The notes: generated by a model from the sequence alone, not told the origin. Positions 14,110-22,281 are shown, numbered from the stretch's first letter. The stretch: DNA of 23,121 nt from Propionibacteriaceae bacterium (GCA_031254155.1 JAIRVA010000109.1:1-23121); one strand, 5' to 3'. Numbers and translations are program-made.

Positions 14110-14357
14110 GACACAGCGTAGGTCAGCGGTTCCTTCGGTTCAGTCTAGTGGAGTACGCGACGGGCTGGACGCAGAACTGTAGTGTGCGCGGCTTGGGGGA
14201 ACCACTGATCCACCATGTGCCGCCATCCAAACGCCCGGACGGGCGATCTCCGTCTCCCATATGTTGCGGTGGACATCCAGTCCACGTACAACATATGGTA
14301 GACGGATCTCCTCCCGCCGGACGCCCGGCTAACGACACAGCGCAAATCAGTGGTTCC
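14110..14357. repeat. Structured non-coding element with direct and nested inverted repeats
   Basis: A 24-bp direct repeat (14110-14133 and 14334-14357) differs at four positions, all transitions. An inverted copy of its end, GGAACCACTGAT (14198-14209), pairs perfectly with 14346-14357. Inside lies a long imperfect hairpin: 14250-14266 pairs with 14289-14305 (16 of 17, includes CCATATGTTG), then GTGGAC (14269-14274) with GTCCAC (14280-14285) around the loop ATCCA. Further pairing extends outward over 14232-14249. It fills the 346-bp gap between the membrane-anchored protein gene and the response regulator. No coding frame there looks real. It could be a miniature inverted-repeat element, an RNA, or a regulatory hub. 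Confidence 0.6.
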
Positions 14358-14371
14358 CAAGGGACCCAAAA

Positions 14372-14403
14372 CTTAGTGCATTCTCAACGAGAAAGCGGGA
14401 AGA
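14372..14403 (+). promoter_or_regulatory. Response-regulator leader, twin of the kinase leader
   Basis: CTTAGTGCATTCT (14372-14384) begins 39 bp before the ATG, and GGGAAGA (14397-14403) lies 7 bases before it as a likely ribosome binding site. The same 13-mer at the same 39-bp distance precedes the kinase gene. TTCTC-AAC-GAGAA makes a small inverted repeat here that is not kept in the other copy. CATTCT could act as a -10. Confidence 0.6.
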
Positions 14404-14410
14404 TGGAGTT

Positions 14411-15070
14411 ATGGATCCCACGCTACTGTTCATCGAGGACGACCCGGCGATCGGGGAGATGGTGACGGAAGTGCTCCAGGAGTGCTACCAGGTTGACTAC
14501 GTCCCCACGGGGGAGGCGGGCCTGGAGCGCGCGCTGCACAACCATTACGACGTCATGGTCATCGACCGGCGCCTGCCCGGCATGGACGGCGTCGCGGTGA
14601 TCCAGGCCGTGCGCCGCGCCGGGATCACGACGCCCGTCCTCATGCTGACCGCGCTGGGCTCGGTGGAAAACCGCGTCTCGGGCCTGGACGGCGGGGCGAA
14701 TGACTACCTGACTAAGCCGTTTGACTTTGATGAGTTGCTCGCCCGGCTGCGGGCTCTCCGCCGGGGCTTCGCCGCCGAGACGGGCAAGACGTACATCGGT
14801 GACTGGCTCTTTGTTCCGGAGACCCAGTCGCTCTACGATCCGTACGGCGACCGTATCAGCCTGACCGGTACCGAGTCTGCCCTGCTCGCGCTGCTCGCCG
14901 AGTCACCCGAGCACATCTTTTCGCGGGCGGAGATCCTGTCGGCGATCTTTTCGCCGACGGACACCCCGGGGACGGTCGACACCTACGTCCACTACGTCCG
15001 CCGCAAGACCGAGCGCAACCTGATCGAGACGGTTCGTTCCCAGGGCTACCGCCTAGGCGACGGTACGTGA
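14411..15070 (+). CDS. OmpR/PhoB-type response regulator
   Basis: A 219-residue two-domain regulator. The receiver domain has the acidic pair in LLFIEDDPAIGE, phospho-acceptor Asp52 in VMVIDRRLPGMDG, Thr80 in PVLMLTALG and Lys102 in YLTKPFDFDEL. The C-terminal winged helix (about 125-219) contains ISLTGTESALLALLAESPE, the recognition segment TVDTYVHYVRRKTERN and the final IETVRSQGYRLG. On phosphorylation by the kinase encoded next it should bind direct repeats and control transcription. The gap to the kinase gene is 70 bp and carries a repeat of this gene's own leader, which hints at autoregulation. Target genes are unknown; the neighbouring exporter or membrane-anchored protein are candidates by proximity only. 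Confidence 0.93.
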   Translation: MDPTLLFIEDDPAIGEMVTEVLQECYQVDYVPTGEAGLERALHNHYDVMVIDRRLPGMDGVAVIQAVRRAGITTPVLMLTALGSVENRVSGLDGGANDYLTKPFDFDELLARLRALRRGFAAETGKTYIGDWLFVPETQSLYDPYGDRISLTGTESALLALLAESPEHIFSRAEILSAIFSPTDTPGTVDTYVHYVRRKTERNLIETVRSQGYRLGDGT

Positions 15071-15101
15071 GACGACGGGGGGTACGGCGGCCCCCCAGCG
15101 G

Positions 15102-15132
15102 CTTAGTGCATTCTGAGAGTAACTCGGGAAGA
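15102..15132 (+). promoter_or_regulatory. Histidine-kinase leader, twin of the response-regulator leader
   Basis: CTTAGTGCATTCT (15102-15114) starts 39 bp before the kinase ATG, exactly as in the other leader, and GGGAAGA (15126-15132) lies 8 bases before ATG. Between these blocks the two leaders differ, so the 13-mer and the purine run are the conserved parts. This suggests a separate promoter or a shared regulatory site for each gene. Confidence 0.6.
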
Positions 15133-15140
15133 ATGGTCAT

Positions 15141-16169
15141 ATGGATGCCCCCCGGAAGACACGCCGGGCCGCACGGTTGGCGGCTCTGGCGGAGTCCGAC
15201 GACGCCAAGGTCAGGCAGGCGGCCGTCTCGGTCGGGGTCGCGGTGGCGGCGGCCTCGGGTGCGGTGGTCTTCCTCGGCTGTCTGATCTTGATCATCATCA
15301 TGATGGCGAGTGCCCGGGAGGTCTCCAGTGTCACCGTCATCCAGGAGGGGCGCTGGGGGGCCGGCGGGCCGCCCCGGTGGGGCATTCTCGACGCCCGCAG
15401 TGTGATCGGGGCCCTGGCGGTGCTGGCGATTCTGAGCCTCGCCCTGACGTCGCTGGTCGCCTGGTTCATGGCCCGCCGGGCGGTCCGGCCGCTCGCCGAC
15501 GCGTTGCAGCTCCAGCGCCACTTCGTCGCCGACGCGAGCCACGAGCTGCGTACCCCCCTGACCGCCCTCTCCTCCCGGGTCCAGATCCTCGGGCGCCGGC
15601 TGGACAGCGGGAAGCCGATTGACGACGTGGTCGCCCAGCTGTACAACGACACGGCCACCATGCGCCGCGTCCTCGACGACATGCTGCTGACCGTTGAAGG
15701 GGCGCCGGACACCCGCGGGATGCGGACCCCCGTTGTCGCGTGCCTGCGCCAGGCCGTGGGTACGCTGGACGCCCTGGCCGAGCAGGGCGGGGTCAACCTG
15801 CTTCTCACCGCCACCTCGGACATGGCTGTGGCCGTCCCCGAGACCTCGCTCACCCGCGCGGTCGTCGCGATTGTCGACAACGCGATCCAGCACTCGCCGA
15901 GCGGTACGCAGATCATGATTTCTGCTGTGACAAGTGAGAATACGGCGATTGTCCGCGTCAGTGACCAGGGGAAGGGCATCCTCGGCGTCGATCCGCAACG
16001 GGTCTTCGACCGCTTTTCCCACGGCCAGGAGCCGGGGCGGAAGCGGAGTTTCGGCCTCGGCCTGGCGCTCGCCTCGGAGGTGGCCAACCGGTTCGGCGGC
16101 GACATCCGGGTGGAGGCGACGTCCAGCCGGGGTACGACCTTCGCTTTAGGTTTCCCGCTAGCGGTGTGA
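15141..16169 (+). CDS. Sensor histidine kinase (HisKA class), two membrane spans
   Basis: A 342-residue kinase. Span 1 covers about residues 27-57 (ends LGCLILIIIMMAS) and span 2 about 86-110 (VIGALAVLAILSLALTSLVA), enclosing only about 28 external residues, so it probably senses membrane state or a partner rather than a large ligand. The HAMP-like linker is minimal. The H-box is RHFVADASHELRTPLTALSS with His134, followed by the N-box IVDNAIQHSPSGT, G1 VSDQGKGI, F-box VFDRFSHG and G2 FGLGLALA. It should phosphorylate the regulator encoded upstream. The start at 15141 is set by the GGGAAGA site. Kinases with such short sensor loops often watch cell-envelope stress or a nearby transporter; that is inference. 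Confidence 0.93.
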   Translation: MDAPRKTRRAARLAALAESDDAKVRQAAVSVGVAVAAASGAVVFLGCLILIIIMMASAREVSSVTVIQEGRWGAGGPPRWGILDARSVIGALAVLAILSLALTSLVAWFMARRAVRPLADALQLQRHFVADASHELRTPLTALSSRVQILGRRLDSGKPIDDVVAQLYNDTATMRRVLDDMLLTVEGAPDTRGMRTPVVACLRQAVGTLDALAEQGGVNLLLTATSDMAVAVPETSLTRAVVAIVDNAIQHSPSGTQIMISAVTSENTAIVRVSDQGKGILGVDPQRVFDRFSHGQEPGRKRSFGLGLALASEVANRFGGDIRVEATSSRGTTFALGFPLAV

Positions 16170-16200
16170 CGGCCGGACTGCCTGGCGGTGTCGGTGGGCT

Positions 16201-16986
16201 CTAGTCCTCGGCCATCGTGACTTCGATACCGCCCATGACGAGGGCGGACAGGTTGTAGAGGAAGGCGAAGGTCGTTGCCAGTGCGGTCACGATGACGACG
16301 TTCACCGCTCCGACGAGCGCGGCCAGCGCGGTGGCGCGGGTGGTATTGATGTAGTCCTTGATGTTGAAGGTCGCCTGGCCGTCCGACGCGAAGATCTGGG
16401 ACACGACGTCGTTGATCGAGTTGTAGAGCCCGGTCGTGTCAAGGACGGTGAACACCACCCAGACGGCGACGATGGAGATGATCCAGGCGGCGACACCAAA
16501 CAACAGAGATGTTTTCATCACCGACCAGGGATCAACCCGCGAGATGCGCAGACGCGCGCGCCGGGCCGGGCCCGTACTTCGTGGCTTGGGTTCCCGCGGC
16601 GCCCGTTCTACCGCCGGCTTGGGCGGGCGGGGCGGGCGGGGAGCCTTGACGGGCGCGGTGGCGGGCTGGGCCGGTACGATCGCCGGGTCGGGCAGGGTCA
16701 CAGGTTCGGTGAAAGGGTTGAGGTGGGTTTCCGGTTCGGCGGGTGGGACGGGGGCTTCGAAAGAGGGTACGGGGGGACCGGACGGTACGGACTCCAATGC
16801 GGCCAGAACCCCCGCGTCGAGGGTGGACTCCTCGGCTGACGCGGTCTCGGCCGGCGTGGTCTCATTCTTCACGCGCTGCATGCGATTCTTGAAGCTCTGG
16901 GTGATGCTCTTGCCCACGCCCTCGGACGAATCCGGCTGTGCGGTAGGCTCAGCCGACCCGGTCTGGTCAAGATCGGTCATAGCCAT
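16201..16986 (-). CDS. DUF3566 membrane protein linked to gyrase genes
   Basis: A 261-residue protein. The first 140 or so residues are disordered and rich in Pro, Ala and Glu, with a basic patch (PRPPRPPKPAVERAPREPKP). The C-terminal DUF3566 domain starts RARLRISRVDPWSVMKTSLL and has two membrane segments: FGVAAWIISIVAVWVVFTVL, and the end segment LVGAVNVVIVTALATTFAFL. The family is almost confined to actinomycetes and sits downstream of gyrA, as here, 50 bp away across a small hairpin. Its function is not known. ATG 16986 has GGAGG eight bases upstream; ATG 16980 is also possible. It ends convergent with the kinase gene, 31 bp apart, with no clear terminator between. Confidence 0.88.
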   Translation of the reverse strand: MAMTDLDQTGSAEPTAQPDSSEGVGKSITQSFKNRMQRVKNETTPAETASAEESTLDAGVLAALESVPSGPPVPSFEAPVPPAEPETHLNPFTEPVTLPDPAIVPAQPATAPVKAPRPPRPPKPAVERAPREPKPRSTGPARRARLRISRVDPWSVMKTSLLFGVAAWIISIVAVWVVFTVLDTTGLYNSINDVVSQIFASDGQATFNIKDYINTTRATALAALVGAVNVVIVTALATTFAFLYNLSALVMGGIEVTMAED

Positions 16987-17007
16987 CCTTCTGTCCTCCA
17001 ATTCTTC

Positions 17008-17022
17008 GCCCCGTGGCGGGGC
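17008..17022 (-). promoter_or_regulatory. Small hairpin between gyrA and the DUF3566 gene
   Basis: GCCCCG-TGG-CGGGGC is a perfect 6-bp stem, flanked by further CCAATT repeats on both sides. No T run follows, so it is more likely an attenuator or mRNA stabiliser than a full terminator. Confidence 0.4.
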
Positions 17023-17036
17023 TCCAATTGTCGCGG

Positions 17037-19742
17037 TTACGACTCTACCGGATCGGACCCAGTGTCGTCTTGTTGGTCGGCCCCGGGCTCAGCCGGGCCT
17101 GGCTCGGTCGCCGTGGGTACGCCGGCCCCGTCATCCGTACCGTCGTCTCCAGCGGGGCCGTCCTCGTCGGTCTCCGTGTTCTGCTCGGGATATTGGGCGA
17201 TGGCGGCCACGGTGTCGTCGCCGCGCAGGCCGACGAATTTGACGCCCATGGTGTCGCGGCCCTTGACGGCCACGTCGGCGACGCTGGCCCGGATGATCTG
17301 GCCGGAGGTCTTGATGGCGATGACCTCGTCGGCCTCGCCGACGATCAGCCCGCCCACCAGTTGCCCGCGGTCTTCCACGAGCTTCATGGCCTTGATGCCG
17401 AGCCCGCCGCGGCCCTGTTGGCGGTACTCCGACACGGTGGTCCGCTTGGCGAACCCGCCGTCGGTGACCGTGAAGACAAACTGGTCTTCCTCGGCGGACC
17501 CGACCGGGATGACGGCCATTGACAGCAGGGAATCGTCGTCGCGGAACCGCATCCCGGTGACGCCGGAGGTCGCCCGGCCCATCGGGCGCAGCTGGTCGTC
17601 GTCGGCGGGGAAGCGGATGGCCTGGCCGTGCCGCGAGACCAGCAGGACATCGTCCACGGCGTTGCAGAGTTCCGCCCCGATGAGTTCATCGTCCTCGTCG
17701 CGGAAGTTGATGGCGATGAGCCCCGTCTGGCGCGGGGAATCGTACTGGCCGAGCTCGGTCTTCTTGACCAGGCCCTTGCGGGTGGCGAGCAACAGGTATT
17801 GCGCATCGCCGTACGTCGCCAGGGTCAGGACCTGCGCGATCTTCTCGTCGGGCGCGAAACTTAGCAAGCCGGCGACGTGCCCGCCCTTCGCCTCGCGGCC
17901 GCCCTCGGGCAGCTGCCAGACCTTGGTCCGGTACACCCGCCCCTGCGTCGTGAAGAACAGCAGCCATTGATGACTGTTGGTGGCGAACAGGTGGGCCACC
18001 TCGTCGTCGGCGCGCAGCGTGGCGCCCTTGACGCCCTTGCCGCCGCGCTTCTGGAGGCGGTAGAGGTCGGCGCGCGTCCGTTTGGCGTAGCCACCATGGG
18101 TGATGGTGACAACGACATCCTCCTGCGGGATCAGGTCCTCGTCGGAGAGGTCACCGTCGGCGGAGGTGATCCGCGTCCGCCGCTCATCACCGTACTTGTC
18201 CACGATCTCCTGCAACTCAGCGCCGATGATCGTCCGCTGCCGCTCGGGCGAGGCCAAGATGTCCCGCAAATCGGCAATGACGCGCTCCAGCTCGCCCAGG
18301 CGGTCGATGATCTTCTGGCGTTCCATGGCCGCGAGACGGCGCCACTGCAGGTCGAGGATGGCGGTCGCCTGGTCCTCGTCGATGTGCCGCTCGGCGCCGG
18401 TCACGGGATCGGCGTACGCGAGCAGGTCCATGAGGCCCGCCTTCGCGATCTCGGCGTCCCGCGAGCCCCGGATAAGGGCAATGACAGCGTCCAGTTGGTC
18501 GAGCGCGGCCACGTACCCCCGCCAGATGTGCGCGTTGCGCTCGGCCTGGGCGATCCGGTAGCGGGTCCGGCGCTGGATGACCTCGAGCTGGTGTTTGACC
18601 CAGTACGAGAGGAACTGGTCGAGGCGGAGCGTCCGGGGCACGGAATCGACCAGGGCGAGCATGTTGCAGCCGAAGGTGTCCTGGAGGGGGGTGTGCTTGT
18701 AGAGGTTGTTCATCACGACGCGCGGCTGGGCGTCGCGCTTGAGCTGGATGACGAGGCGCTGGCCGGTGCGGGCGGAGGTGTCGTCGCGGATGTCGGCGAT
18801 GCCGGTCAGCTTGCCCGAGTTGACGAGCTCGGCGATCTTGACGGCGAGGTTGTCGGGGTTGCACATGTACGGCAGCTCGGTGACCACGAGGTTCGTGTGG
18901 TTGCCGTCCTCCTCGACCTCCATGACTGCCCGCATGGTGACGAGGCCGCGGCCGGTCCGGTAGGCGTCCTCGATGCCTTTACGGCCGACGATGAGAGCGC
19001 CGCCGGGGAAATCCGGGCCCTTGATCCGGGCCATGGCCTGGTTGAGCAGCTCCTCGGTGGAGGCGTCGGGATTCGCGAGCGCCCACTGGACGGCGTCATT
19101 GATCTCGCGCAGGTTGTGGGTCGGGATGTTGGTGGCCATGCCGACCGCGATCCCCGTACTGCCGTTGACAAGCAGATTCGGGAAGCGCGAGGGGAGGACG
19201 ACCGGCTCGGTCTCGCGGTTGTCGTAGTTGGGGGCGAAGTCGACGGTGTCCTCGGCGATGTCGCGGACCATCTCCATCGCGAGCGAGGCCATCTTGCACT
19301 CGGTGTACCGCATGGCGGCGGCGCGGTCGTTGCCCGCCGAGCCGAAGTTGCCCTGCCCGGCGCCGAGCGTGTGGCGCATCGCCCAGGGCTGCGCGAGCCG
19401 GACGAGCGTGTCGTAGATCGCGGAGTCGCCGTGGGGGTGGTACTTGCCCATGACCTCGCCGACGACGCGGGAGCACTTGTTCCAGCCGCGGTCGGGCCGG
19501 TAGCCCCCGTCGTACATCGCGTAGATGACGCGGCGGTGGACGGGCTTGAGGCCGTCGCGGACGTCCGGCAGCGCGCGCCCCACGATGACCGACATGGCGT
19601 AATCAAGGTACGACCGCTGGATCTCGGTGTTGAGATCAATCGGTTCCGTCCGCCCGGTCAGCGCGTCCGCGGACAGCCCTTGGTCCTCCTGAGCAGGCGT
19701 TTCGCCCTCTGGCGGGTCCAGCGGATCCAGTACGTCAGCCAT
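17037..19742 (-). CDS. gyrA: DNA gyrase subunit A
   Basis: A 901-residue type II topoisomerase subunit that cuts and rejoins DNA to introduce negative supercoils as an A2B2 complex with GyrB. The catalytic Tyr146 lies in AAAMRYTECKM. The quinolone-resistance region reads YHPHGDSAIYDTLVRLAQ with wild-type Ser107 and Asp111. The C-terminal beta-pinwheel carries the GyrA box QKRGGKGVKG and a later QGRGGLGIKA blade. Residues after about 855 form an acidic tail (ending DDTGSDPVES), a feature known to modulate supercoiling. An N-terminal extension of about 35 acidic residues precedes IDLNTEIQRSYLDYAMSVIV. ATG 19742 has AGAAGGG upstream. The gene starts 26 bp after the gyrB stop. Confidence 0.98.
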   Translation of the reverse strand: MADVLDPLDPPEGETPAQEDQGLSADALTGRTEPIDLNTEIQRSYLDYAMSVIVGRALPDVRDGLKPVHRRVIYAMYDGGYRPDRGWNKCSRVVGEVMGKYHPHGDSAIYDTLVRLAQPWAMRHTLGAGQGNFGSAGNDRAAAMRYTECKMASLAMEMVRDIAEDTVDFAPNYDNRETEPVVLPSRFPNLLVNGSTGIAVGMATNIPTHNLREINDAVQWALANPDASTEELLNQAMARIKGPDFPGGALIVGRKGIEDAYRTGRGLVTMRAVMEVEEDGNHTNLVVTELPYMCNPDNLAVKIAELVNSGKLTGIADIRDDTSARTGQRLVIQLKRDAQPRVVMNNLYKHTPLQDTFGCNMLALVDSVPRTLRLDQFLSYWVKHQLEVIQRRTRYRIAQAERNAHIWRGYVAALDQLDAVIALIRGSRDAEIAKAGLMDLLAYADPVTGAERHIDEDQATAILDLQWRRLAAMERQKIIDRLGELERVIADLRDILASPERQRTIIGAELQEIVDKYGDERRTRITSADGDLSDEDLIPQEDVVVTITHGGYAKRTRADLYRLQKRGGKGVKGATLRADDEVAHLFATNSHQWLLFFTTQGRVYRTKVWQLPEGGREAKGGHVAGLLSFAPDEKIAQVLTLATYGDAQYLLLATRKGLVKKTELGQYDSPRQTGLIAINFRDEDDELIGAELCNAVDDVLLVSRHGQAIRFPADDDQLRPMGRATSGVTGMRFRDDDSLLSMAVIPVGSAEEDQFVFTVTDGGFAKRTTVSEYRQQGRGGLGIKAMKLVEDRGQLVGGLIVGEADEVIAIKTSGQIIRASVADVAVKGRDTMGVKFVGLRGDDTVAAIAQYPEQNTETDEDGPAGDDGTDDGAGVPTATEPGPAEPGADQQDDTGSDPVES

Positions 19743-19768
19743 GTACCCTTCTTTCTTGTTGTACGGGC

Positions 19769-21835
19769 CTAGATATCCAGGAAGCGGACGTCTTTGGCGT
19801 TACGCTGGATGAACGACCGCCGCTGCTCGACGTCCTCGCCCATCAGGATGGAGAACATGTCCGACGCCGCCGCGGCATCGTCGAGAGTCACCTGGAGCAG
19901 GGTCCGGCGGTCGGGATCCATCGTCGTCTCCCAGAGGTCGCTGGCGTCCATCTCACCGAGCCCCTTGTACCGCTGGATGGGGTTGACCTGGGGCAGCTTT
20001 TTGCCGTTTGACAAGCCATTATCTCTGATCGAGTCGCGCTCGTCGTCGTTGTACGCCAACTCGTGCGGGCTGTTCGTCCACCGGATCCGGAACAGCGGCG
20101 GCTGGGCCAGGTAGATGTGGCCGGCGTCGATGAGCGGTTTCATGAACCGGAACAGCAGGGTGAGCAGCAACGTCCGGATGTGGGCGCCGTCGACGTCGGC
20201 GTCGGCCATGAGGACGATCTTGTGGTACCGCAGCCGGTCGAGGTTGAACTCTTCCTGGACCCCGGTCCCGAGTGCGTTGATGATCGCCTCGACCTCCTTG
20301 TTGGCCAGGATCTTGTCCATGGTGGCCTTCTCGATGTTGAGGATCTTGCCGCGCAGGGGCAGGATGGCCTGGATCTTCGGGTTGCGCCCGCCCTTGGCGG
20401 AGCCGCCGGCGGAGTCGCCCTCGACGATGAAGATCTCGCAGTCTTCGGGCTTGTTGGACTGGCAATCGGCGAGCTTGCCGGGGAGCGACCCCCCGCCGAG
20501 GAGCCCCTTGCGGTTGCGGGCGAGGTCGCGGGCCTTGCGGGCCGCGATGCGGGCGGACGCGGCGGCCTGGGCCTTCCGGATGATCTCGCGGCCCTCGTTC
20601 GGGTTCTCGCCGAACCAGTCGCCGAGCCGGTCGTTGACCACCTTCTGGACGAACGACTTGGCGTCGGTGTTGCCGAGCTTGGTCTTGGTCTGGCCCTCGA
20701 ACTGGGGCTCGGCGATCTTGATCGACAAGATGGCGGTCAGGCCCTCGCGGATGTCGTCGCCGGAGACGCGGTCCTCCCGCTTTTTGATGAGTCCCCAGGT
20801 CTCGCCCCACTTGTTGACCGTGTTGGTGAGGGCGGCGCGGAAACCCTCCTCGTGGGTACCACCCTCGTGAGTGTTGATCGTGTTCGCGAACGTGTGGACG
20901 GATTCGGAATAGGTGGTCGACCACTGCATCGCGAGTTCCAGACTCATGTTGGACTCGGTGTTCTGCGCCTCGACGTCGATGATCGAGGGGTGGATGACAT
21001 CGCGGGAACCGATGAGGTATTTGACGTAGTCAATGAGGCCCCGGTCGTACCGGAAAATCGCGGCGACCTGCGTACCGTCCTCGTCGAGGTGGTGCGCGCG
21101 CTCGTCCGTGATCGAAATCGTGAGGCCCTTGTTCAGGAAGGCCATCTCGCGGAAGCGCTGGGCGAGGGTTTCGAAGGAGTACGTGGTCGTCTCGAAGATG
21201 TCGTGCGAGGCGTAGAACTCGATGGTCGTCCCGGTGTCAGCCGTCGGTTCGCCGCGCTCCAGCGGGGCATCGGGCTCGCCGAGGCTGAAGGACTGGCGCC
21301 AGACGTACCCGTCGCGCTTGACCGTTGCGATCAGCGACGACGACAGGGCGTTGACGACGGACACGCCGACGCCGTGGAGCCCGCCGGACACCTTGTAGCC
21401 GGAGCCGGAAAACTTGCCGCCGGCGTGGAGTTTGGTCAGGGCGACGGTCAGGGCGGAGACGTGCTCGGTCGGGTGTTCGGCGACGGGGATACCGCGGCCA
21501 TTGTCGATGACGCGGATGCCGCCGCCGGGGAGGATACGGACGTCGATCGTGTCGCAATAGCCGGCCAGGGCCTCGTCGACGGAGTTGTCGACGACCTCGT
21601 ACACCAGGTGGTGCAGGCCGCGTTCGCCGGTTGACCCGATGTACATGCCCGGGCGGACCCGGACCGCCTCCAGCCCCTCGAGGACCGTGATCGCGTCCGC
21701 GTCGTACGACCCCTCGTCCACGCGCGTGACGAGCTGGGCGTCGGCGAGGTGGATAGTATCCAGGATGTCCTCGGACTGGGCGTCCGGATCAGTCGGGGCG
21801 AGGTCGTCGGGGGTGAGCTCTGGTTCGGTTGCCAT
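19769..21835 (-). CDS. gyrB: DNA gyrase subunit B
   Basis: A 688-residue ATPase subunit of gyrase. The GHKL ATP site has Glu80 and Asn84 in VYEVVDNSVDEAL, DNGRGIP (111-117) and GGLHGVGVSVVNALS (151-165). The Toprim domain has IFIVEGDSAGGSAKGGRNPK (Glu472), PLRGKILNIEKA and DADVDGAHIRTLLLTLLFRF. The protein ends RSFIQRNAKDVRFLDI as usual. About 45 N-terminal residues, acidic, precede DADAITVLEGLEAVRVRPGM. ATG 21835 is chosen for its AAGGAG four bases upstream and for a promoter at 21864-21892; the frame stays open to 21982 but that stretch is basic and unlike GyrB. No recF or dnaN is adjacent, unlike the common actinobacterial dnaA-dnaN-recF-gyrB order. Confidence 0.98.
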   Translation of the reverse strand: MATEPELTPDDLAPTDPDAQSEDILDTIHLADAQLVTRVDEGSYDADAITVLEGLEAVRVRPGMYIGSTGERGLHHLVYEVVDNSVDEALAGYCDTIDVRILPGGGIRVIDNGRGIPVAEHPTEHVSALTVALTKLHAGGKFSGSGYKVSGGLHGVGVSVVNALSSSLIATVKRDGYVWRQSFSLGEPDAPLERGEPTADTGTTIEFYASHDIFETTTYSFETLAQRFREMAFLNKGLTISITDERAHHLDEDGTQVAAIFRYDRGLIDYVKYLIGSRDVIHPSIIDVEAQNTESNMSLELAMQWSTTYSESVHTFANTINTHEGGTHEEGFRAALTNTVNKWGETWGLIKKREDRVSGDDIREGLTAILSIKIAEPQFEGQTKTKLGNTDAKSFVQKVVNDRLGDWFGENPNEGREIIRKAQAAASARIAARKARDLARNRKGLLGGGSLPGKLADCQSNKPEDCEIFIVEGDSAGGSAKGGRNPKIQAILPLRGKILNIEKATMDKILANKEVEAIINALGTGVQEEFNLDRLRYHKIVLMADADVDGAHIRTLLLTLLFRFMKPLIDAGHIYLAQPPLFRIRWTNSPHELAYNDDERDSIRDNGLSNGKKLPQVNPIQRYKGLGEMDASDLWETTMDPDRRTLLQVTLDDAAAASDMFSILMGEDVEQRRSFIQRNAKDVRFLDI

Positions 21836-21863
21836 GCGTCTCCTTGGTGATTCCAACCTCCCT

Positions 21864-21892
21864 ATTCTACCCCCTATTTTCCGGGGTGTCGC
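21864..21892 (-). promoter_or_regulatory. gyrB-gyrA promoter
   Basis: On the minus strand TAGAAT (21869-21864) is a strong -10, and GCGACA (21892-21887) lies 17 bp upstream as a partial -35. Initiation near 21857 would give a short leader of about 20 bases before the gyrB ATG. Confidence 0.6.
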
Positions 21893-22109
21893 GCGGATTC
21901 CTGGGCCGGGCGGGCGGACGGTTGCCGTACGCGGGCCAGATTCGGCTCTGTGACGGGCGAAGGTACAAAGGTGACACTTCACTCATTCCGGACCTCACGG
22001 GGCGCGAACCGGGGGTCGGGCGGTACGGAGTGCCACCCGCGGTGGGTACCGGCCCTCGGTTGCGTGACACCGCTTCGCCCCCGTACCCCCTTTTCGGGAG
22101 TGTGTGGCC

Positions 22110-22202
22110 CGAGTGCGAAGGCATGTCGGCCAAAACCGGGATTCCGTTGACACGGCTTCGCACTCGCGCCCGCGACTGTACGAAGCGGCGACCAGTGCGA
22201 AG
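22110..22202. repeat. GTGCGAA repeat cluster, copy B
   Basis: CGAGTGCGAAG (22110-22120) and CTTCGCACTCG (22156-22166) are a perfect 11-bp inverted repeat 35 bp apart, and AGTGCGAAG recurs at 22194-22202. The block matches cluster A (10852-10926) in order and spacing. A weaker copy, CGCTTCGCCCCCGTACC, lies nearby around 22071-22087 and echoes GGTTTCGCACCCGTACC in A. Outside this cluster, the gyrB promoter and the repeat at 22257, nothing else is visible in 21836-22305. Confidence 0.65.
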
Positions 22203-22256
22203 TGGCGTCCGGCCTGACTTCCCTACCGGGCGGGGACACTCAAGCACAGGGTACAT

Positions 22257-22281
22257 CTACGATAGAGTAGATCTATCATAG
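22257..22281 (+). promoter_or_regulatory. AT-rich inverted repeat before the terminal ATPase gene
   Basis: CTACGATAGA (22257-22266) and TCTATCATAG (22272-22281) are inverted arms with one mismatch around GTAGA. TATCAT (22274-22279) inside it could be a -10. It ends 24 bp before the ATG at 22306, so it is a likely promoter/operator. The stretch 22255-22300 is strikingly AT-rich for this genome. Confidence 0.5.

Noticed and set aside
14110..14357. tRNA or known structured RNA in the repeat element
   Set aside because: No T-loop, anticodon arm or recognisable tmRNA, SRP or 6S core could be found; left as an unknown structured element.
14856..16022. 388-residue open frame on the minus strand
   Set aside because: Antisense to the end of the response regulator and most of the kinase, both of which have clear motifs.
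17877..19772. 631-residue open frame on the plus strand
   Set aside because: Antisense shadow of gyrA; low-complexity Val/Asp/Gly/Leu-rich translation without motifs.
20063..21634. 523-residue open frame on the plus strand
   Set aside because: Antisense shadow of gyrB, same composition bias.
21836..21982. 49-residue N-terminal extension of GyrB
   Set aside because: It would start upstream of the proposed promoter and is basic, unlike GyrB; ATG 21835 has AAGGAG.
22071..22202. Replication origin between gyrB and the ATPase gene
   Set aside because: No TTATCCACA-like DnaA boxes or extended AT-rich unwinding region was seen; GTGCGAA units do not match DnaA sites.
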